The notes beneath the pieces are model-generated. The model did no database searches. It saw only the letters and a list, made by a program, of their open reading frames with translations, and was not told the origin of the DNA. This document shows positions 9,456-17,769 of a DNA stretch of 64,000 nucleotides, in pieces; positions within the stretch are counted from its first letter, which is position 1; the number at the start of each line of letters is the position of its first letter. This stretch comes from Mycobacteroides abscessus ATCC 19977 (GTDB taxonomy: Bacteria; Actinomycetota; Actinomycetes; Mycobacteriales; Mycobacteriaceae): contig NC_010397.1 in the NCBI RefSeq assembly GCF_000069185.1, positions 3,286,001 through 3,350,000 of the forward strand. The letters are read 5' to 3'. The position numbers were made by a program, and so were the translations under genes.

Positions 9456-10224
9456 TCACCGTGCCTTCTGCTCTTCCCTCAAGAGGCTCATCGCCGCCTT
9501 CTGCTCTTCCCCCAAGAGGCTCATCGCCGCTGATGCTGTTCCATGCCTCTGCGGCGGCCTTTTGTTCGGCCTCTTTCTTTGACCTCCCCACACCCACGCC
9601 ATGTGCGGTGTCGTTGACCATCACCGTGGCGGTGAACTCCTTGTCATGGTCGGGCCCGGTTGAGGTGACCGCATACGATGGCGCACCCCAACCCTTTTCC
9701 GCAGTCAGCTCCTGCAAGCTGGTCTTCCAGTCCAGGCCGGCGCCGAGTTTGGGCGCGGTCTCCAGCAGCTCGCCGAACAACGTCAGCACCACAGCGCGCG
9801 CGGTCTCCAGACCGTGTTCCAGGTAGACCGCACCCAGAATCGACTCCATGCCATCGGCCAAAATGCTCGATTTGTCACGGCCACCGGTGTTCTCCTCACC
9901 CTTGCCCAGCAGCAAATGGGCGCCCAATCCGTCGCCGGTCAGCCCGCGCGCGACCCCGGCAAGCGCCTGGGTGTTGACGATGCTGGCACGCAACTTCGCC
10001 AAATCGCCTTCCGAACGGTCCGGGTGGCTGTGGTAAAGCGTCTCGGTAATCGTCAGACCCAGAACGGCATCCCCGAGAAACTCCAGCCTTTCGTTGGTGG
10101 GCAGGCCACCGTTCTCGTAGGCATAGCTGCGATGCGTGAGCGCAAGCGTAAGCAGCTCATCGCCGAGCTGTACACCGATCGCCGCGCGCAGGTCGTCGTG
10201 ACGATGTTCGGGGGTCCGACTCAC
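9448..10224 (-). CDS. rnc: Ribonuclease III
   Basis: 258 residues. The nuclease signature [14 protein letters not shown] carries the catalytic acidic residues, and a double-stranded RNA-binding domain occupies about residues 155-225. The enzyme processes rRNA precursors and other duplex RNA. The last 25 or so residues are unusual: [11 protein letters not shown] followed by [11 protein letters not shown], encoded by two copies of a 33-bp repeat, so the C-terminus looks like a repeat-driven extension. The start overlaps the end of yceD. Confidence 0.95.
   Translation of the reverse strand: MSRTPEHRHDDLRAAIGVQLGDELLTLALTHRSYAYENGGLPTNERLEFLGDAVLGLTITETLYHSHPDRSEGDLAKLRASIVNTQALAGVARGLTGDGLGAHLLLGKGEENTGGRDKSSILADGMESILGAVYLEHGLETARAVVLTLFGELLETAPKLGAGLDWKTSLQELTAEKGWGAPSYAVTSTGPDHDKEFTATVMVNDTAHGVGVGRSKKEAEQKAAAEAWNSISGDEPLGGRAEGGDEPLEGRAEGTVSA
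9463..9528 (-). repeat. Two tandem 33-bp repeats inside the rnc 3' end
   Basis: Units 9463-9495 and 9496-9528 differ at one base. On the minus strand the core is GATGAGCCTCTTG followed by GGGAAGAGC. At 33 bp (11 codons) the repeat keeps frame and encodes DEPLxGRAEG. The same core occurs at 10772, 34506 (x3) and 41397. Confidence 0.8.
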
Positions 10225-10757
10225 TGGTCATCACCGAAGTTGGCAAGTTTGGCCCAGCGTGGATCGATCTTGTCGTGATGATGGCCCGGTTCGGCTGTCG
10301 CCAAGGCGATTCCGCAGTCGGGGCACAGCCCCGGACAGTCGGGGCGGCACACCGGAGCAAGCTCCAAGTCGGGCACAATCGCGTCGACGATCGTCTGCTC
10401 GAGGTCGACCAGACCGTCGACGACCCGATGCACTTCGTCTTCCTCGGTGGTCGCCTCGGTCTCGCTGTCCGGATACGCGAAAAGCTCGGTGATGGTCGCA
10501 TCCGCGTGTCCGGTGATCGGTTCCAGGCAGCGTGAGCATTCCCCAGCCAGATCACCGGTGATCGTTCCAGTGACGAGAACGCCCTCGGACACCGATTCCA
10601 CCCGCAGGTCCATATCCACGTCCGTGCCCTCGGGGATCGCGATGAGGTCGTTGCCGATGCGCACCGGGCTTGCAAAGGTGCGCTCAATCTCCCGCATCGA
10701 CCCGGGACGGCGCCCGAGCCCAAGGGCCAGGACATCAAGAACGAAAGGTCCCGGCAT
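10221..10757 (-). CDS. yceD: YceD/DUF177 family protein, 23S rRNA accumulation factor
   Basis: 178 residues with the DUF177 core and a C-terminal Cys cluster [13 protein letters not shown] that looks metal-binding. E. coli YceD affects 23S rRNA accumulation, and the gene usually precedes rpmF; here rpmF is absent and yceD is followed directly by rnc with a 4-base overlap. That pairing agrees with a role in rRNA maturation. Confidence 0.85.
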   Translation of the reverse strand: MPGPFVLDVLALGLGRRPGSMREIERTFASPVRIGNDLIAIPEGTDVDMDLRVESVSEGVLVTGTITGDLAGECSRCLEPITGHADATITELFAYPDSETEATTEEDEVHRVVDGLVDLEQTIVDAIVPDLELAPVCRPDCPGLCPDCGIALATAEPGHHHDKIDPRWAKLANFGDDQ

Positions 10758-10766
10758 GTCACTTAT

Positions 10767-10808
10767 GTTAACGCTCTTCCCCCCAGCGGCTCATCGCGAG
10801 TTAACGCT
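10767..10808 (-). repeat. Dispersed repeat flanked by 9-bp direct repeats
   Basis: GTTAACGCT occurs at 10767-10775 and again at 10800-10808, exactly 33 bp apart, enclosing a core that reads CGATGAGCCGCTGGGG on the minus strand. It can be read as 1.3 copies of the 33-bp unit seen in rnc. The right copy supplies the stop codon of the sepIVA gene. It occupies most of the sepIVA-yceD spacer. Confidence 0.6.
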
Positions 10809-11538
10809 GCACGTAATCGTGCGTACCCGCGCCGGTACGCAGCTGATGGCGCCCACGGCCCACCGAACGCAGCGTGCCGTTGAGGTAATCCTCGAACTCG
10901 GCCAGCTTGTTGTCGACGTAGATGTCGCATTCACCGCGCAGCCGATCGGCCTCGGCGTGTGCCGCGTCGATCAGCCGGGTGGACTCGGCGTGAGCCGCCT
11001 GGACGACCTCGGTCTGGGCCACCAAGCGCTGCTGCTCCTTGATGCCCTCCTGCACGGCCTTGTCGTAGGAGGCATTACCGGAATCGACCAGACGGTCCGC
11101 CTCGGCCTTGGCACGTGCGATGGTGCTCTCCTGCTCACGCTTGGCGTTGGCAATCGTGCGCGCCGCCTCTTCCCTCGCCTCGCCGACGGTCTGCTCAGCG
11201 TGGTTACGCGCCTCGGCGACCATGCGATCGGCCTGCGCCTTGGCGTCGGCCAGCAGCCTGTCGGCCTCGTTGCGGGCATGGCTGAGCGTCTGCTCGGCCT
11301 CGGCGTTCGAGTTGCCGATCACCGTCTCGTGATGCTCCTTGGCCTCACGCAGCAGTGAGTCACGCGCATCGAGGACGTCCTGGGCGTCGTCGAGCTCGCC
11401 AGGAATCGCGTCCTTGATGTCATCGATCAGTTCGAGGACATCGCCGCGGGGCACGACGCATCCGGCGGTCATCGGAACGCCGCGCGCTTCTTCCACAATG
11501 GCGCCCAGTTCGTCGAGCGCTTCAAATACTCGGTACAC
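10801..11538 (-). CDS. sepIVA: DivIVA-like septum protein (SepIVA type)
   Basis: About 245 residues. The N-terminus VYRVFEALDELGAIVEEARG and the block VLELIDDIKDAIPGELDDAQ are those I recall for M. tuberculosis Rv2927c and M. smegmatis SepIVA, which acts in septation and membrane-domain organisation. From about residue 70 to 210 it is a long Ala/Glu/Arg-rich coiled coil. An upstream in-frame ATG at 11565 would add nine residues; I prefer the GTG at 11538 because AAGGG lies just upstream and the family starts there. Confidence 0.88.
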   Translation of the reverse strand: MYRVFEALDELGAIVEEARGVPMTAGCVVPRGDVLELIDDIKDAIPGELDDAQDVLDARDSLLREAKEHHETVIGNSNAEAEQTLSHARNEADRLLADAKAQADRMVAEARNHAEQTVGEAREEAARTIANAKREQESTIARAKAEADRLVDSGNASYDKAVQEGIKEQQRLVAQTEVVQAAHAESTRLIDAAHAEADRLRGECDIYVDNKLAEFEDYLNGTLRSVGRGRHQLRTGAGTHDYVQR

Positions 11539-11644
11539 GGCTACACCCTTCACGCGAGTTTCCACTGTTACCAGTGTGCCTGGTGTGACTGCTGTGACCG
11601 TGCTAGCTGACCGGTGTGTCGGCTATTTCTGCGCGGCCTGTTTT

Positions 11645-12130
11645 CTATTGTGCCTGGCCACGCAGTTTCCCGAGAAGTCGTTGGTGAACGGAAGCAGGCA
11701 GCAACGCCGAGACATCTCCCCCGTACGTCGCCACCTCCTTCGCGAGCGACGACGAGACGAACGAATACGCGGGCGCGGTAGCGACGAAAAATGTGTCGAC
11801 CCCGGCGATGTGCTTGTTCATCTGAGCCATCTGAAGCTCGTACTCGAAGTCGGTGCCGGTACGCAGTCCCTTCACGATCGCGTTCAGGCCCCGTTCCCTG
11901 ACAAAGTCCACCAGCAGACCCTGCCCCGACTCGACCCGCAGATTGGGCAGGTCGGCCGTGGACTCGCGGATCATCTCGATGCGCTCGTCAACGGTGAACA
12001 TGCCCGCTTTGTTCGGGTTGATGAGCACGGCGACAATCACCTCGTCGAACTGCGCCGCGGCTCGTTCGAACACATCCAGGTGCCCAAGGGTCACCGGATC
12101 GAACGAGCCGGGGCACACCGCTCCCGTCAT
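11645..12130 (-). CDS. coaD: Phosphopantetheine adenylyltransferase
   Basis: 161 residues, the normal length. The nucleotidyltransferase motif [12 protein letters not shown] is at residues 8-19 and the second signature [13 protein letters not shown] near 125. It transfers AMP to 4'-phosphopantetheine in coenzyme A synthesis. The ATG at 12130 overlaps the stop of the upstream HdeD-like gene (ATGA). In M. tuberculosis, as I recall, the PDIM/PGL locus separates coaD from the sepIVA homologue; here the two are adjacent. Confidence 0.97.
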   Translation of the reverse strand: MTGAVCPGSFDPVTLGHLDVFERAAAQFDEVIVAVLINPNKAGMFTVDERIEMIRESTADLPNLRVESGQGLLVDFVRERGLNAIVKGLRTGTDFEYELQMAQMNKHIAGVDTFFVATAPAYSFVSSSLAKEVATYGGDVSALLPASVHQRLLGKLRGQAQ

Positions 12131-12687
12131 ACGGCCGATTTGGTGGCCGCGCGAATGCCGATACCGCTTCCGATTTGCATCACGCCGATCACGATAAGCC
12201 AGATGCCCACTACCAGAGTGAGGGTGACGATCGAGCTGATCGGGTAAACGATGAGCACGATGCCCGCGAGGGTGGAGATGATGCCGCTGAAGATCTGCCA
12301 TCCGCGTCCGGGAATATCCTTATCACTGACGGCCGTGATGGTGCCCGCGATGCCCTGTGCAATCCAGCCAACACCAATCCAGATGGCCAGCAACAGAATC
12401 GAATTCAGCTCATCCTTGAAGCACAGCACACCGAGGACGAAGGAAGCCGCCCCGGTGAGGAACAGCAGCACCCGCATGCCCGCGGACGACACCGGCAACG
12501 CAAAGGCGAACACGATCTGCGCAACACCGGATACCAATAGGTAGACGCCAAAGAAGATCGCCGCGACGAACACGGAGATCTGGGGCCATATCAATATGGC
12601 GGCACCAACGATTACCGCCAACACTCCTGACACCACCGCTGACTTCCAGAGGTGCTTGACGAGGTCCTGCCCGACATTTGTAGTCAT
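12127..12687 (-). CDS. HdeD/DUF308 family membrane protein
   Basis: 186 residues with six closely packed hydrophobic helices in three pairs, the HdeD arrangement. E. coli HdeD is linked to acid resistance; the mycobacterial function is unknown. It is translationally coupled to coaD through ATGA. A leaderless start is likely because TACCCT lies 7 nt before the ATG. Confidence 0.8.
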   Translation of the reverse strand: MTTNVGQDLVKHLWKSAVVSGVLAVIVGAAILIWPQISVFVAAIFFGVYLLVSGVAQIVFAFALPVSSAGMRVLLFLTGAASFVLGVLCFKDELNSILLLAIWIGVGWIAQGIAGTITAVSDKDIPGRGWQIFSGIISTLAGIVLIVYPISSIVTLTLVVGIWLIVIGVMQIGSGIGIRAATKSAV

Positions 12688-12694
12688 AGGACCC

Positions 12695-12700
12695 AGGGTA
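12695..12700 (-). promoter_or_regulatory. -10 box of the hdeD-like/coaD unit
   Basis: TACCCT on the minus strand, 7 nt before ATG at 12687; no Shine-Dalgarno sequence is present, so the mRNA probably begins at the start codon. Confidence 0.5.
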
Positions 12701-12773
12701 TTTCCTTGAGAACACCGATGCTGACTTATGGGCCGTAATCGGCACAGTGCGTTACGCGCTCAACATGATTCTG

Positions 12774-13247
12774 TTATCTCCCGGCCGGGCAGGTGAACTC
12801 AAGCTCGAAGGTGGCGGGCGTGCTCAGGCCGGCCGTTGCCGGTCCGGCAATCTTGTAGGACCGGCCCGACTTCGTGACCTCAGGCTTGGCCCCGCCATTC
12901 GACGGGCTATAGATCACCGGCTGACCATCGATGACGCCGAGGGTCAGGCTTTCCAGCGATGGGCTCTCGCCCGCCGTCAGCCTGGCGGCAATGCCGTCGC
13001 TATCGCTGCCGATATTGACAAAGGTCATCTCCCCGGCAGTAACACACTCGACGCGATTCTCGACCGTCCTGACGGCCCCGTTGACGACGACGCGAGGCCC
13101 GGCCGCAGGGGTGACGCTCGCCGAGTTCGATACCCGCTGACTGGTCTGAGACGAGTCTCGGTGCACGCCTTCCCCCGACGAGCAACCAACGAAACATGCG
13201 CCAGCCAAGACCGCGCCGCCCATCACCACTGCACTGCCGTAACGCAT
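12774..13247 (-). CDS. LpqH-like (19 kDa antigen family) lipoprotein
   Basis: 157 residues. A hydrophobic leader ends in GACFVGCSSG, where FVGC serves as lipobox; the mature part has the paired Cys (VECVTAG and EFTCPAGR) and the GxSYKIxGxAxG segment of the LpqH/19 kDa antigen family. It is expected to be lipid-anchored outside the membrane. The ATG at 13247 is supported by GGGAGG eight nt upstream; an upstream in-frame ATG at 13271 would place that sequence inside the gene. TATTCT about 40 nt upstream is a likely -10. Confidence 0.8.
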   Translation of the reverse strand: MRYGSAVVMGGAVLAGACFVGCSSGEGVHRDSSQTSQRVSNSASVTPAAGPRVVVNGAVRTVENRVECVTAGEMTFVNIGSDSDGIAARLTAGESPSLESLTLGVIDGQPVIYSPSNGGAKPEVTKSGRSYKIAGPATAGLSTPATFELEFTCPAGR

Positions 13248-13301
13248 TAACACCCTCCCATCACCCCGCATTGTTCTGGCCCAGAATAGTTCGGCCAGGC
13301 G

Positions 13302-14234
13302 CTAGTCCCACCAGAAATCCCAGGTTCGGGTATCACTGATCTGGCGGGCGTAAGCGCTCAGTGTGCCCGCACCCTGATCGATGTTGTCCGGGCAGAAGCC
13401 ATAGTGCTCATAGCCGACCGGAACCGCGAGGTCGGCGCCCGGCGGGCGGGTCACCTCCACCTCAATGGCATCGAAATCAACCGTCGTGAGCACGGCGCCG
13501 AATCGGTCTTCCCATGAGCGCAGCACGGCCGACAACGCCGTATCGGCGACGCCGTAGTTCACGGCATGGGCCCAGCCCAGGGCGTTCAGCGCGTCGGCCG
13601 GACGGCTTACTGGTGCCAGGATCAGCAATGAGCCCTGCGGCAGATGATCGCCGGTCAGCGGGAGCGCACGCTGCGGCGGCTGGGTGCGCTGTGCCAGCGT
13701 GATGGGCGCAACGGGCACATCGACGGTTGCCGCACCGGCCGATGAAATCTCTTTGGCCAGGAAGGATTTGATATCGACGGAACCGACATCTCCCGGCTCG
13801 GCGAGGTGTCGCAGGTCTTCGGGATCCGACCACGGCCGGCGTAAATCTCCACCCAATCCGCGAGATGCCAAGGGCCACAGACCAGTTCGGTCGAATCGGC
13901 CTGCCAGCCGAAGCCAGAGAGATTGGATGTCGACCACCGCGGTGTCGCTTACCCAGGCCAGTGGCCGGCCTGCAGGGCCGACGATCACATGTCCCGCTGG
14001 CAGCTTGATGCCGTCCACACTCCACTTGACCGCATTCTCGGGACGCGGCAGCCCTCCCGCCCGCTCAGCGTGCACGGGCACCAAAAGCTCGGCGTACGCG
14101 GGCAGATCATGCGCAGGTTGGGGGTCGCCGAACACTGTGCGCTTGCTCCAGTAGGCCTGACCGAAAAGGTAGGTCAGCCCGAGAACGAGGACGACGACCA
14201 TTGCGCTCAGCGATGTCCACCCTTTTAGCCCCAC
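13302..14234 (-). CDS. DUF4253 domain protein with N-terminal membrane anchor
   Basis: 310 residues. One N-terminal helix (about residues 8-27) precedes an otherwise soluble protein. The C-terminal third has the DUF4253 pattern: SWEDRFGAVL, then EHYGFCPDNIDQG, and a final WDFWWD. No catalytic function is established for the family. Start GTG at 14234 is 6 nt after TAATCT, so it is probably leaderless. Confidence 0.75.
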   Translation of the reverse strand: MGLKGWTSLSAMVVVLVLGLTYLFGQAYWSKRTVFGDPQPAHDLPAYAELLVPVHAERAGGLPRPENAVKWSVDGIKLPAGHVIVGPAGRPLAWVSDTAVVDIQSLWLRLAGRFDRTGLWPLASRGLGGDLRRPWSDPEDLRHLAEPGDVGSVDIKSFLAKEISSAGAATVDVPVAPITLAQRTQPPQRALPLTGDHLPQGSLLILAPVSRPADALNALGWAHAVNYGVADTALSAVLRSWEDRFGAVLTTVDFDAIEVEVTRPPGADLAVPVGYEHYGFCPDNIDQGAGTLSAYARQISDTRTWDFWWD

Positions 14235-14240
14235 CGGGCA

Positions 14241-14246
14241 AGATTA
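14241..14246 (-). promoter_or_regulatory. -10 box of the DUF4253 gene
   Basis: TAATCT on the minus strand, 6 nt from GTG at 14234; supports leaderless expression and fixes the start. Confidence 0.5.
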
Positions 14247-14345
14247 GCTGAGCGCGCGATTTGAGGCGCCGATCGGCACGCGGAGGGTTGGCCAGCCGCA
14301 CCGGGCAGGTAGTCCCGTCGGGGCGAAACCGGCGGTACTAGAACC

Positions 14346-15491
14346 TCATTGGCCGGCAGCCACCGCCCCCTCTATCGGCGCGTCTTTGCGCGGGGCACGC
14401 CGGGCCCGGTTGTCCCGAAGTGCTTGCCGTGCGGATTCGAGGGTGATGTTGCGTGGATCGATCCCTTCCCTCTCAAAACCTCTCACCGCGGTCGGCAAGT
14501 AGAAACACTTCACCGGGAGGAGACGCTCGAGGACCGCATAGCACCGTCGATACATATCCATAAACCGGCGCAGCATCTCCTCGTCCTCGGGGGTCCACTC
14601 CAATGCGAACAACTCGCGCACGTGGGGCGGGTAACTACTGACAACGACCTGCCGCCGCCCAACCAGCCAGGGCCACACAAATTTCTTCATGGCCGTAGGC
14701 CACCACCGCGGCGCCAGGCGACGCTCCATGAATTGCTCCAGCATGAGCTGAGTTACCTGCGATCTCACTAAATGATTGCGCTCTACATTTTCCAGATACC
14801 GCTCGAAATCGTCGTAGGTATCCGGCTGGGGACCATCGTCCACACCCCACATGCTGTACCACTCCTTGGATTCCTCAAATATCTGCTCCTTCACCGCCCG
14901 CGGCATGTCCCCATCGAAATGCAGCCGCTCGGTCACCACCATCAAATGGTGATAAAAGAAGGTGACATGCGCGAAGTAGAAGGTTTCCGCGTTTAATGCA
15001 TGAAATGTGCCATCCTGCAGGGTGCCTTTGACGGACTTATGCATATTCCGGGTCTTCAGCCCATATTTCTTGGCGTCTTCCGGAGGGTCATACACCGAGC
15101 CGTAAATGTACTCGCGGGATCTCTGGCGCCGTTTCTTGTATATCTTGGCGCGCGCCCGGAAGGAACTGTCACCGTTGAACAGGACAGACCCCGCGGTCCC
15201 CCGCCCCATCTGCGGCCACGCCCCGGCAATGGGGCCCAACACCCCGCTGCCGAAATACATCACATCAAAGCGCCCCCAATATTTCCAGATCAGGGAATCG
15301 GCAGGAATCGGATGCTGACAAAGGTCTTTCCGTGACAAACTGTTGTCGCCGGTAAATTCCGTAACCCTGACCTCTTCGGGAATCACCAGCTCTGGATCAA
15401 ACGTTGTCTGCATGATTTTCTTGAATGCCTTGATACCCCGGACCACCACGTCAAACTCCTCGCGCTTGCCGATACCCCGCCACTTGCTCAA
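14346..15491 (-). CDS. MpaB/rubber-oxygenase-like (DUF2236) protein
   Basis: 381 residues with features of the MpaB/DUF2236 oxygenase family: HATFFYHH-like segment (AHVTFFYHHLMVV, about residues 185-197), a helical core, and an Arg/Lys-rich tail. These proteins are thought to be haem-dependent oxygenases related to latex-clearing protein; the substrate is unknown. No ATG or GTG exists upstream in frame, so I use TTG at 15491 (MSKWRGIGKREE); starting at the first internal ATG would cost 26 residues. A second family member lies at 53123. Confidence 0.65.
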   Translation of the reverse strand: MSKWRGIGKREEFDVVVRGIKAFKKIMQTTFDPELVIPEEVRVTEFTGDNSLSRKDLCQHPIPADSLIWKYWGRFDVMYFGSGVLGPIAGAWPQMGRGTAGSVLFNGDSSFRARAKIYKKRRQRSREYIYGSVYDPPEDAKKYGLKTRNMHKSVKGTLQDGTFHALNAETFYFAHVTFFYHHLMVVTERLHFDGDMPRAVKEQIFEESKEWYSMWGVDDGPQPDTYDDFERYLENVERNHLVRSQVTQLMLEQFMERRLAPRWWPTAMKKFVWPWLVGRRQVVVSSYPPHVRELFALEWTPEDEEMLRRFMDMYRRCYAVLERLLPVKCFYLPTAVRGFEREGIDPRNITLESARQALRDNRARRAPRKDAPIEGAVAAGQ

Positions 15492-15714
15492 CCCAGTGCC
15501 TGGCCCCTCATATGAGCACCGCCAGTTTGACTGTGACTCAGTTCACATCAGAAAGTGATGATGCTCCCGGTGACGCCCAAAAATCAAGTGAGGGCGTGAA
15601 AGGTTTCGGTGTAGACCGAATCAAGTAAGCCAAGAATGGTTGGCAGAGGGGGCTCGGCGAGGAAACGGGTGATCCCCCGATCACAGAACCGCACCGCCGC
15701 AGATTACCGAGCGA
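15492..15714. other. Intergenic region, 223 bp, no gene seen
   Basis: Upstream of the MpaB-like gene. It holds a short hairpin GTGATC-CCCC-GATCAC near 15668 and several GC-rich runs, but no reading frame with a plausible start and no riboswitch pattern that I could recognise. Confidence 0.4.
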
Positions 15715-16254
15715 CTAATTCCCGGGTTGATCGGCGGGCGGAGCTTGATCATCTGCCGTCGGCGCCGCGGGGCACTTTGCGGTGCCGACGGGGTGCTGAT
15801 TCTGCATCGAGGCCAGTGTGCTCTCGGGGATCACTCCCGAGAATCTGTCGGTCACGGACTTCAGCAGCGAACCCGATCCGCAAATCTCGTTGACGGGTGA
15901 CACCGGACTGGTCGGTGAAAGTACCGGGCCATCAGCCGATAACGGACCGCCGGAGGCCGTCAGGGGCCCGTTGGCCGACAGCGGGCCCGTGGGCGACAAC
16001 AGCGGTCCCTCGGCCGACAACGGCCCACCGGGTGCCCCCAACCCCGCGACCGGCGCCGGCAATCCGGCAGACAGCGCATCGCTGGCCACCGACGGTGCCA
16101 CCGCTGTCTTCGCGCCTCCGGGCAGCAAGTCGGCCACCGGCGACTGAGGAGTGGGCGGAGCCGGCGCATCGCCATCATCGGCCAACGCGACCCCGGCGGC
16201 AGCCAGCGACACCGCGCCGGAAGCCACCGCCACCACTACCGCTCTACACCACAC
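15715..16254 (-). CDS. Secreted Gly/Pro/Leu/Ser-repeat protein
   Basis: 179 residues from the GTG at 16254. A signal peptide (VVVAVASGAVSLAAAGVALA) is followed by a low-complexity section with repeated GPLSA(D/E/N)GP and LSPTGP units (about residues 75-120), then a small domain with two Cys (NEICGSG and AKCPAAP) and a Pro-rich tail. I recognise no family. TAGACT 8 nt upstream supports this start and a leaderless mRNA. Confidence 0.6.
   Translation of the reverse strand: MWCRAVVVAVASGAVSLAAAGVALADDGDAPAPPTPQSPVADLLPGGAKTAVAPSVASDALSAGLPAPVAGLGAPGGPLSAEGPLLSPTGPLSANGPLTASGGPLSADGPVLSPTSPVSPVNEICGSGSLLKSVTDRFSGVIPESTLASMQNQHPVGTAKCPAAPTADDQAPPADQPGN
15915..16045 (-). repeat. Degenerate GGCCCGTTG-type coding repeat
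   Basis: Imperfect short units encoding GPLSADGP/LSPTGP motifs in the secreted protein above. Unit length alternates, so it is a drifting coding repeat rather than a clean tandem array. Confidence 0.5.
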
Positions 16255-16262
16255 GACCGGCC

Positions 16263-16268
16263 AGTCTA
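16263..16268 (-). promoter_or_regulatory. -10 box of the GPLS-repeat protein gene
   Basis: TAGACT on the minus strand, 8 nt from GTG at 16254, just beyond the stop of the dienelactone-hydrolase-like gene. Confidence 0.45.
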
Positions 16269-16276
16269 GGTGCCAT

Positions 16277-17170
16277 CTAGCCGATGTGCTGGCCGAGCCA
16301 CCCGAGGAGGCGTTGCCAGGCATCCACCGCCGCGGACGCGTTGTAGCGCGGTCCGCTGTCGTTGAAGAAGGCGTGATCGGCGCCCGGTTCGACGGCGATC
16401 TCATGCAGCAGCCCGCCCCGCCGCAGGGCGTCGGCGGCCTGATCTTTGGACGCCGTGACGCGCTCGTCGAGCTCTCCGTAGAAGGCCAGGACCGCGGCCT
16501 TGGATCGTGAAAAATCAGGATTGTCCGGAAGCGGACCATAAAACGGGGCAGCGGCGGCCAGTCTCGGCTCTCCCGCCGCCAGCAGCTGCCAAACCAGGCC
16601 GCCGCCGAAGCAGAATCCGACCGCGCCGGCGGGCTTGCCGGGAACCCGTCGCAGAATCTCGTCCACTCCGGACTTCAGGTCAGCGATAAATCTTTCCGGC
16701 GCGATCCTGCCCAGTGTTCCCGTCGCCTCGGCCGGGTCCTTAAACGCGGACGCACCACCCTCTTCCGACAACAGGTCGATGGCCAGCGACGAATATCCGA
16801 CGCCCGCAAGCCGTCCCGCGACGGACCGAACCCAGTCGTTGAGCCCCTTGTTCTCGTGAATCACCAATACCGTGCCGCGAGGCTCCGCTGCCGTCGCCCA
16901 GGCACCTTGCAACGTTCCGTTGGGGCCACGCCAGGTAATCGGCTCTGTCACCACGACGTTATCCATGCCAGGCGGTGGCGCCCCGGAGTTGGCGGGCGCG
17001 GGCGCAGCGACCGGCTTGTTCCCGGTGCCACACGCCGAGATCAGCGCGCCGGCAGCGGTGGCGCCCACGCCCAGCAGGGCGAGCCGCCGAAAGGCCTCCC
17101 GCCGCGTCAGCAGTCCCTCGATATGGTCCGTGGCGATCTCTTCGGCGATATATCGCTGCAGCGGGGTCAT
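16277..17170 (-). CDS. Dienelactone-hydrolase-family lipoprotein
   Basis: 297 residues. The N-terminus carries twin Arg (TRREAFRRLALLGVG) and a lipobox ISAC, so it is probably Tat-exported and lipid-anchored. The alpha/beta hydrolase core has the Cys nucleophile of dienelactone hydrolases in GFCFGGG, Asp in GELDER and His in GADHAFFND. The natural substrate is unknown. The ATG at 17170 is the first that yields the Tat signal; upstream frame is low quality. Confidence 0.85.
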   Translation of the reverse strand: MTPLQRYIAEEIATDHIEGLLTRREAFRRLALLGVGATAAGALISACGTGNKPVAAPAPANSGAPPPGMDNVVVTEPITWRGPNGTLQGAWATAAEPRGTVLVIHENKGLNDWVRSVAGRLAGVGYSSLAIDLLSEEGGASAFKDPAEATGTLGRIAPERFIADLKSGVDEILRRVPGKPAGAVGFCFGGGLVWQLLAAGEPRLAAAAPFYGPLPDNPDFSRSKAAVLAFYGELDERVTASKDQAADALRRGGLLHEIAVEPGADHAFFNDSGPRYNASAAVDAWQRLLGWLGQHIG

Positions 17171-17223
17171 GACGAGCAGTCTGCGCTCGACAAGTAAACG
17201 GTGGCTGTGGATCGCCTGGACGC

Positions 17224-17769
17224 TTACAGGGATCCCAGCTCTAGCCGGGTGCCGCCGTACTTGCGGGACATCAGTTCCCAGCCGTCCGGCCACACCGCCT
17301 CGGGTCCTGACGCATCGCGCTCCAGCACTACCAGGGCCTCGTCGGTGACCCAATGATCCGTCAACCGCGATAACAGCGCGGAAACCTCCTCGGCCGAAAC
17401 CGAGTACGGCGGATCGGCAAGAACAAGGTCATAGGCGCGGTCGGGTGACATCGAAAGAAAGGTCGATACCGGGCATTGCCGCAGCACGGCACCGGGCAGC
17501 CCCACCGTCGCAATGTTGGCCGATATCACCCTGGACGCGGCGGCATTGGACTCGACGAATGTCACGTGTTGGGCTCCGCGCGAGAGCGCCTCCAGCCCCA
17601 ACGCGCCAGAACCGGCGAAGAGATCGAGCACCGCGATCCCCTCAAAGTCCAGGCGCGCCTCCAGCATGCTGAACAACGCTTCTCGCACCCGATCCGTGGT
17701 GGGCCGGGTTCCCTTTGGCGGCACCGCGATCCGGCGCCCGCCCGCGACACCGGCGATAATCCGGGTCAG
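17224..17769 (-). CDS. rsmD: 16S rRNA (guanine-966-N2) methyltransferase RsmD
   Basis: The SAM motif LDLFAGSGALGLEALSRG and the catalytic ADPPY motif identify RsmD, which methylates G966 of 16S rRNA. The family-conserved N-terminus TRIIAGVAGGRRIA is encoded in frame, but the first canonical start (GTG at 17724) lies after it. The only candidate upstream is CTG at 17769, overlapping the pyc stop as CTGA, with GGTGG upstream. I give the 181-residue form from CTG; a 166-residue form from GTG would lose conserved residues. Confidence 0.75.
   Translation of the reverse strand: MTRIIAGVAGGRRIAVPPKGTRPTTDRVREALFSMLEARLDFEGIAVLDLFAGSGALGLEALSRGAQHVTFVESNAAASRVISANIATVGLPGAVLRQCPVSTFLSMSPDRAYDLVLADPPYSVSAEEVSALLSRLTDHWVTDEALVVLERDASGPEAVWPDGWELMSRKYGGTRLELGSL

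Noticed and set aside
15552..15700. Riboswitch-like hairpins upstream of the MpaB gene
   Set aside because: Only short stems; no match by eye to a known ligand-binding core.
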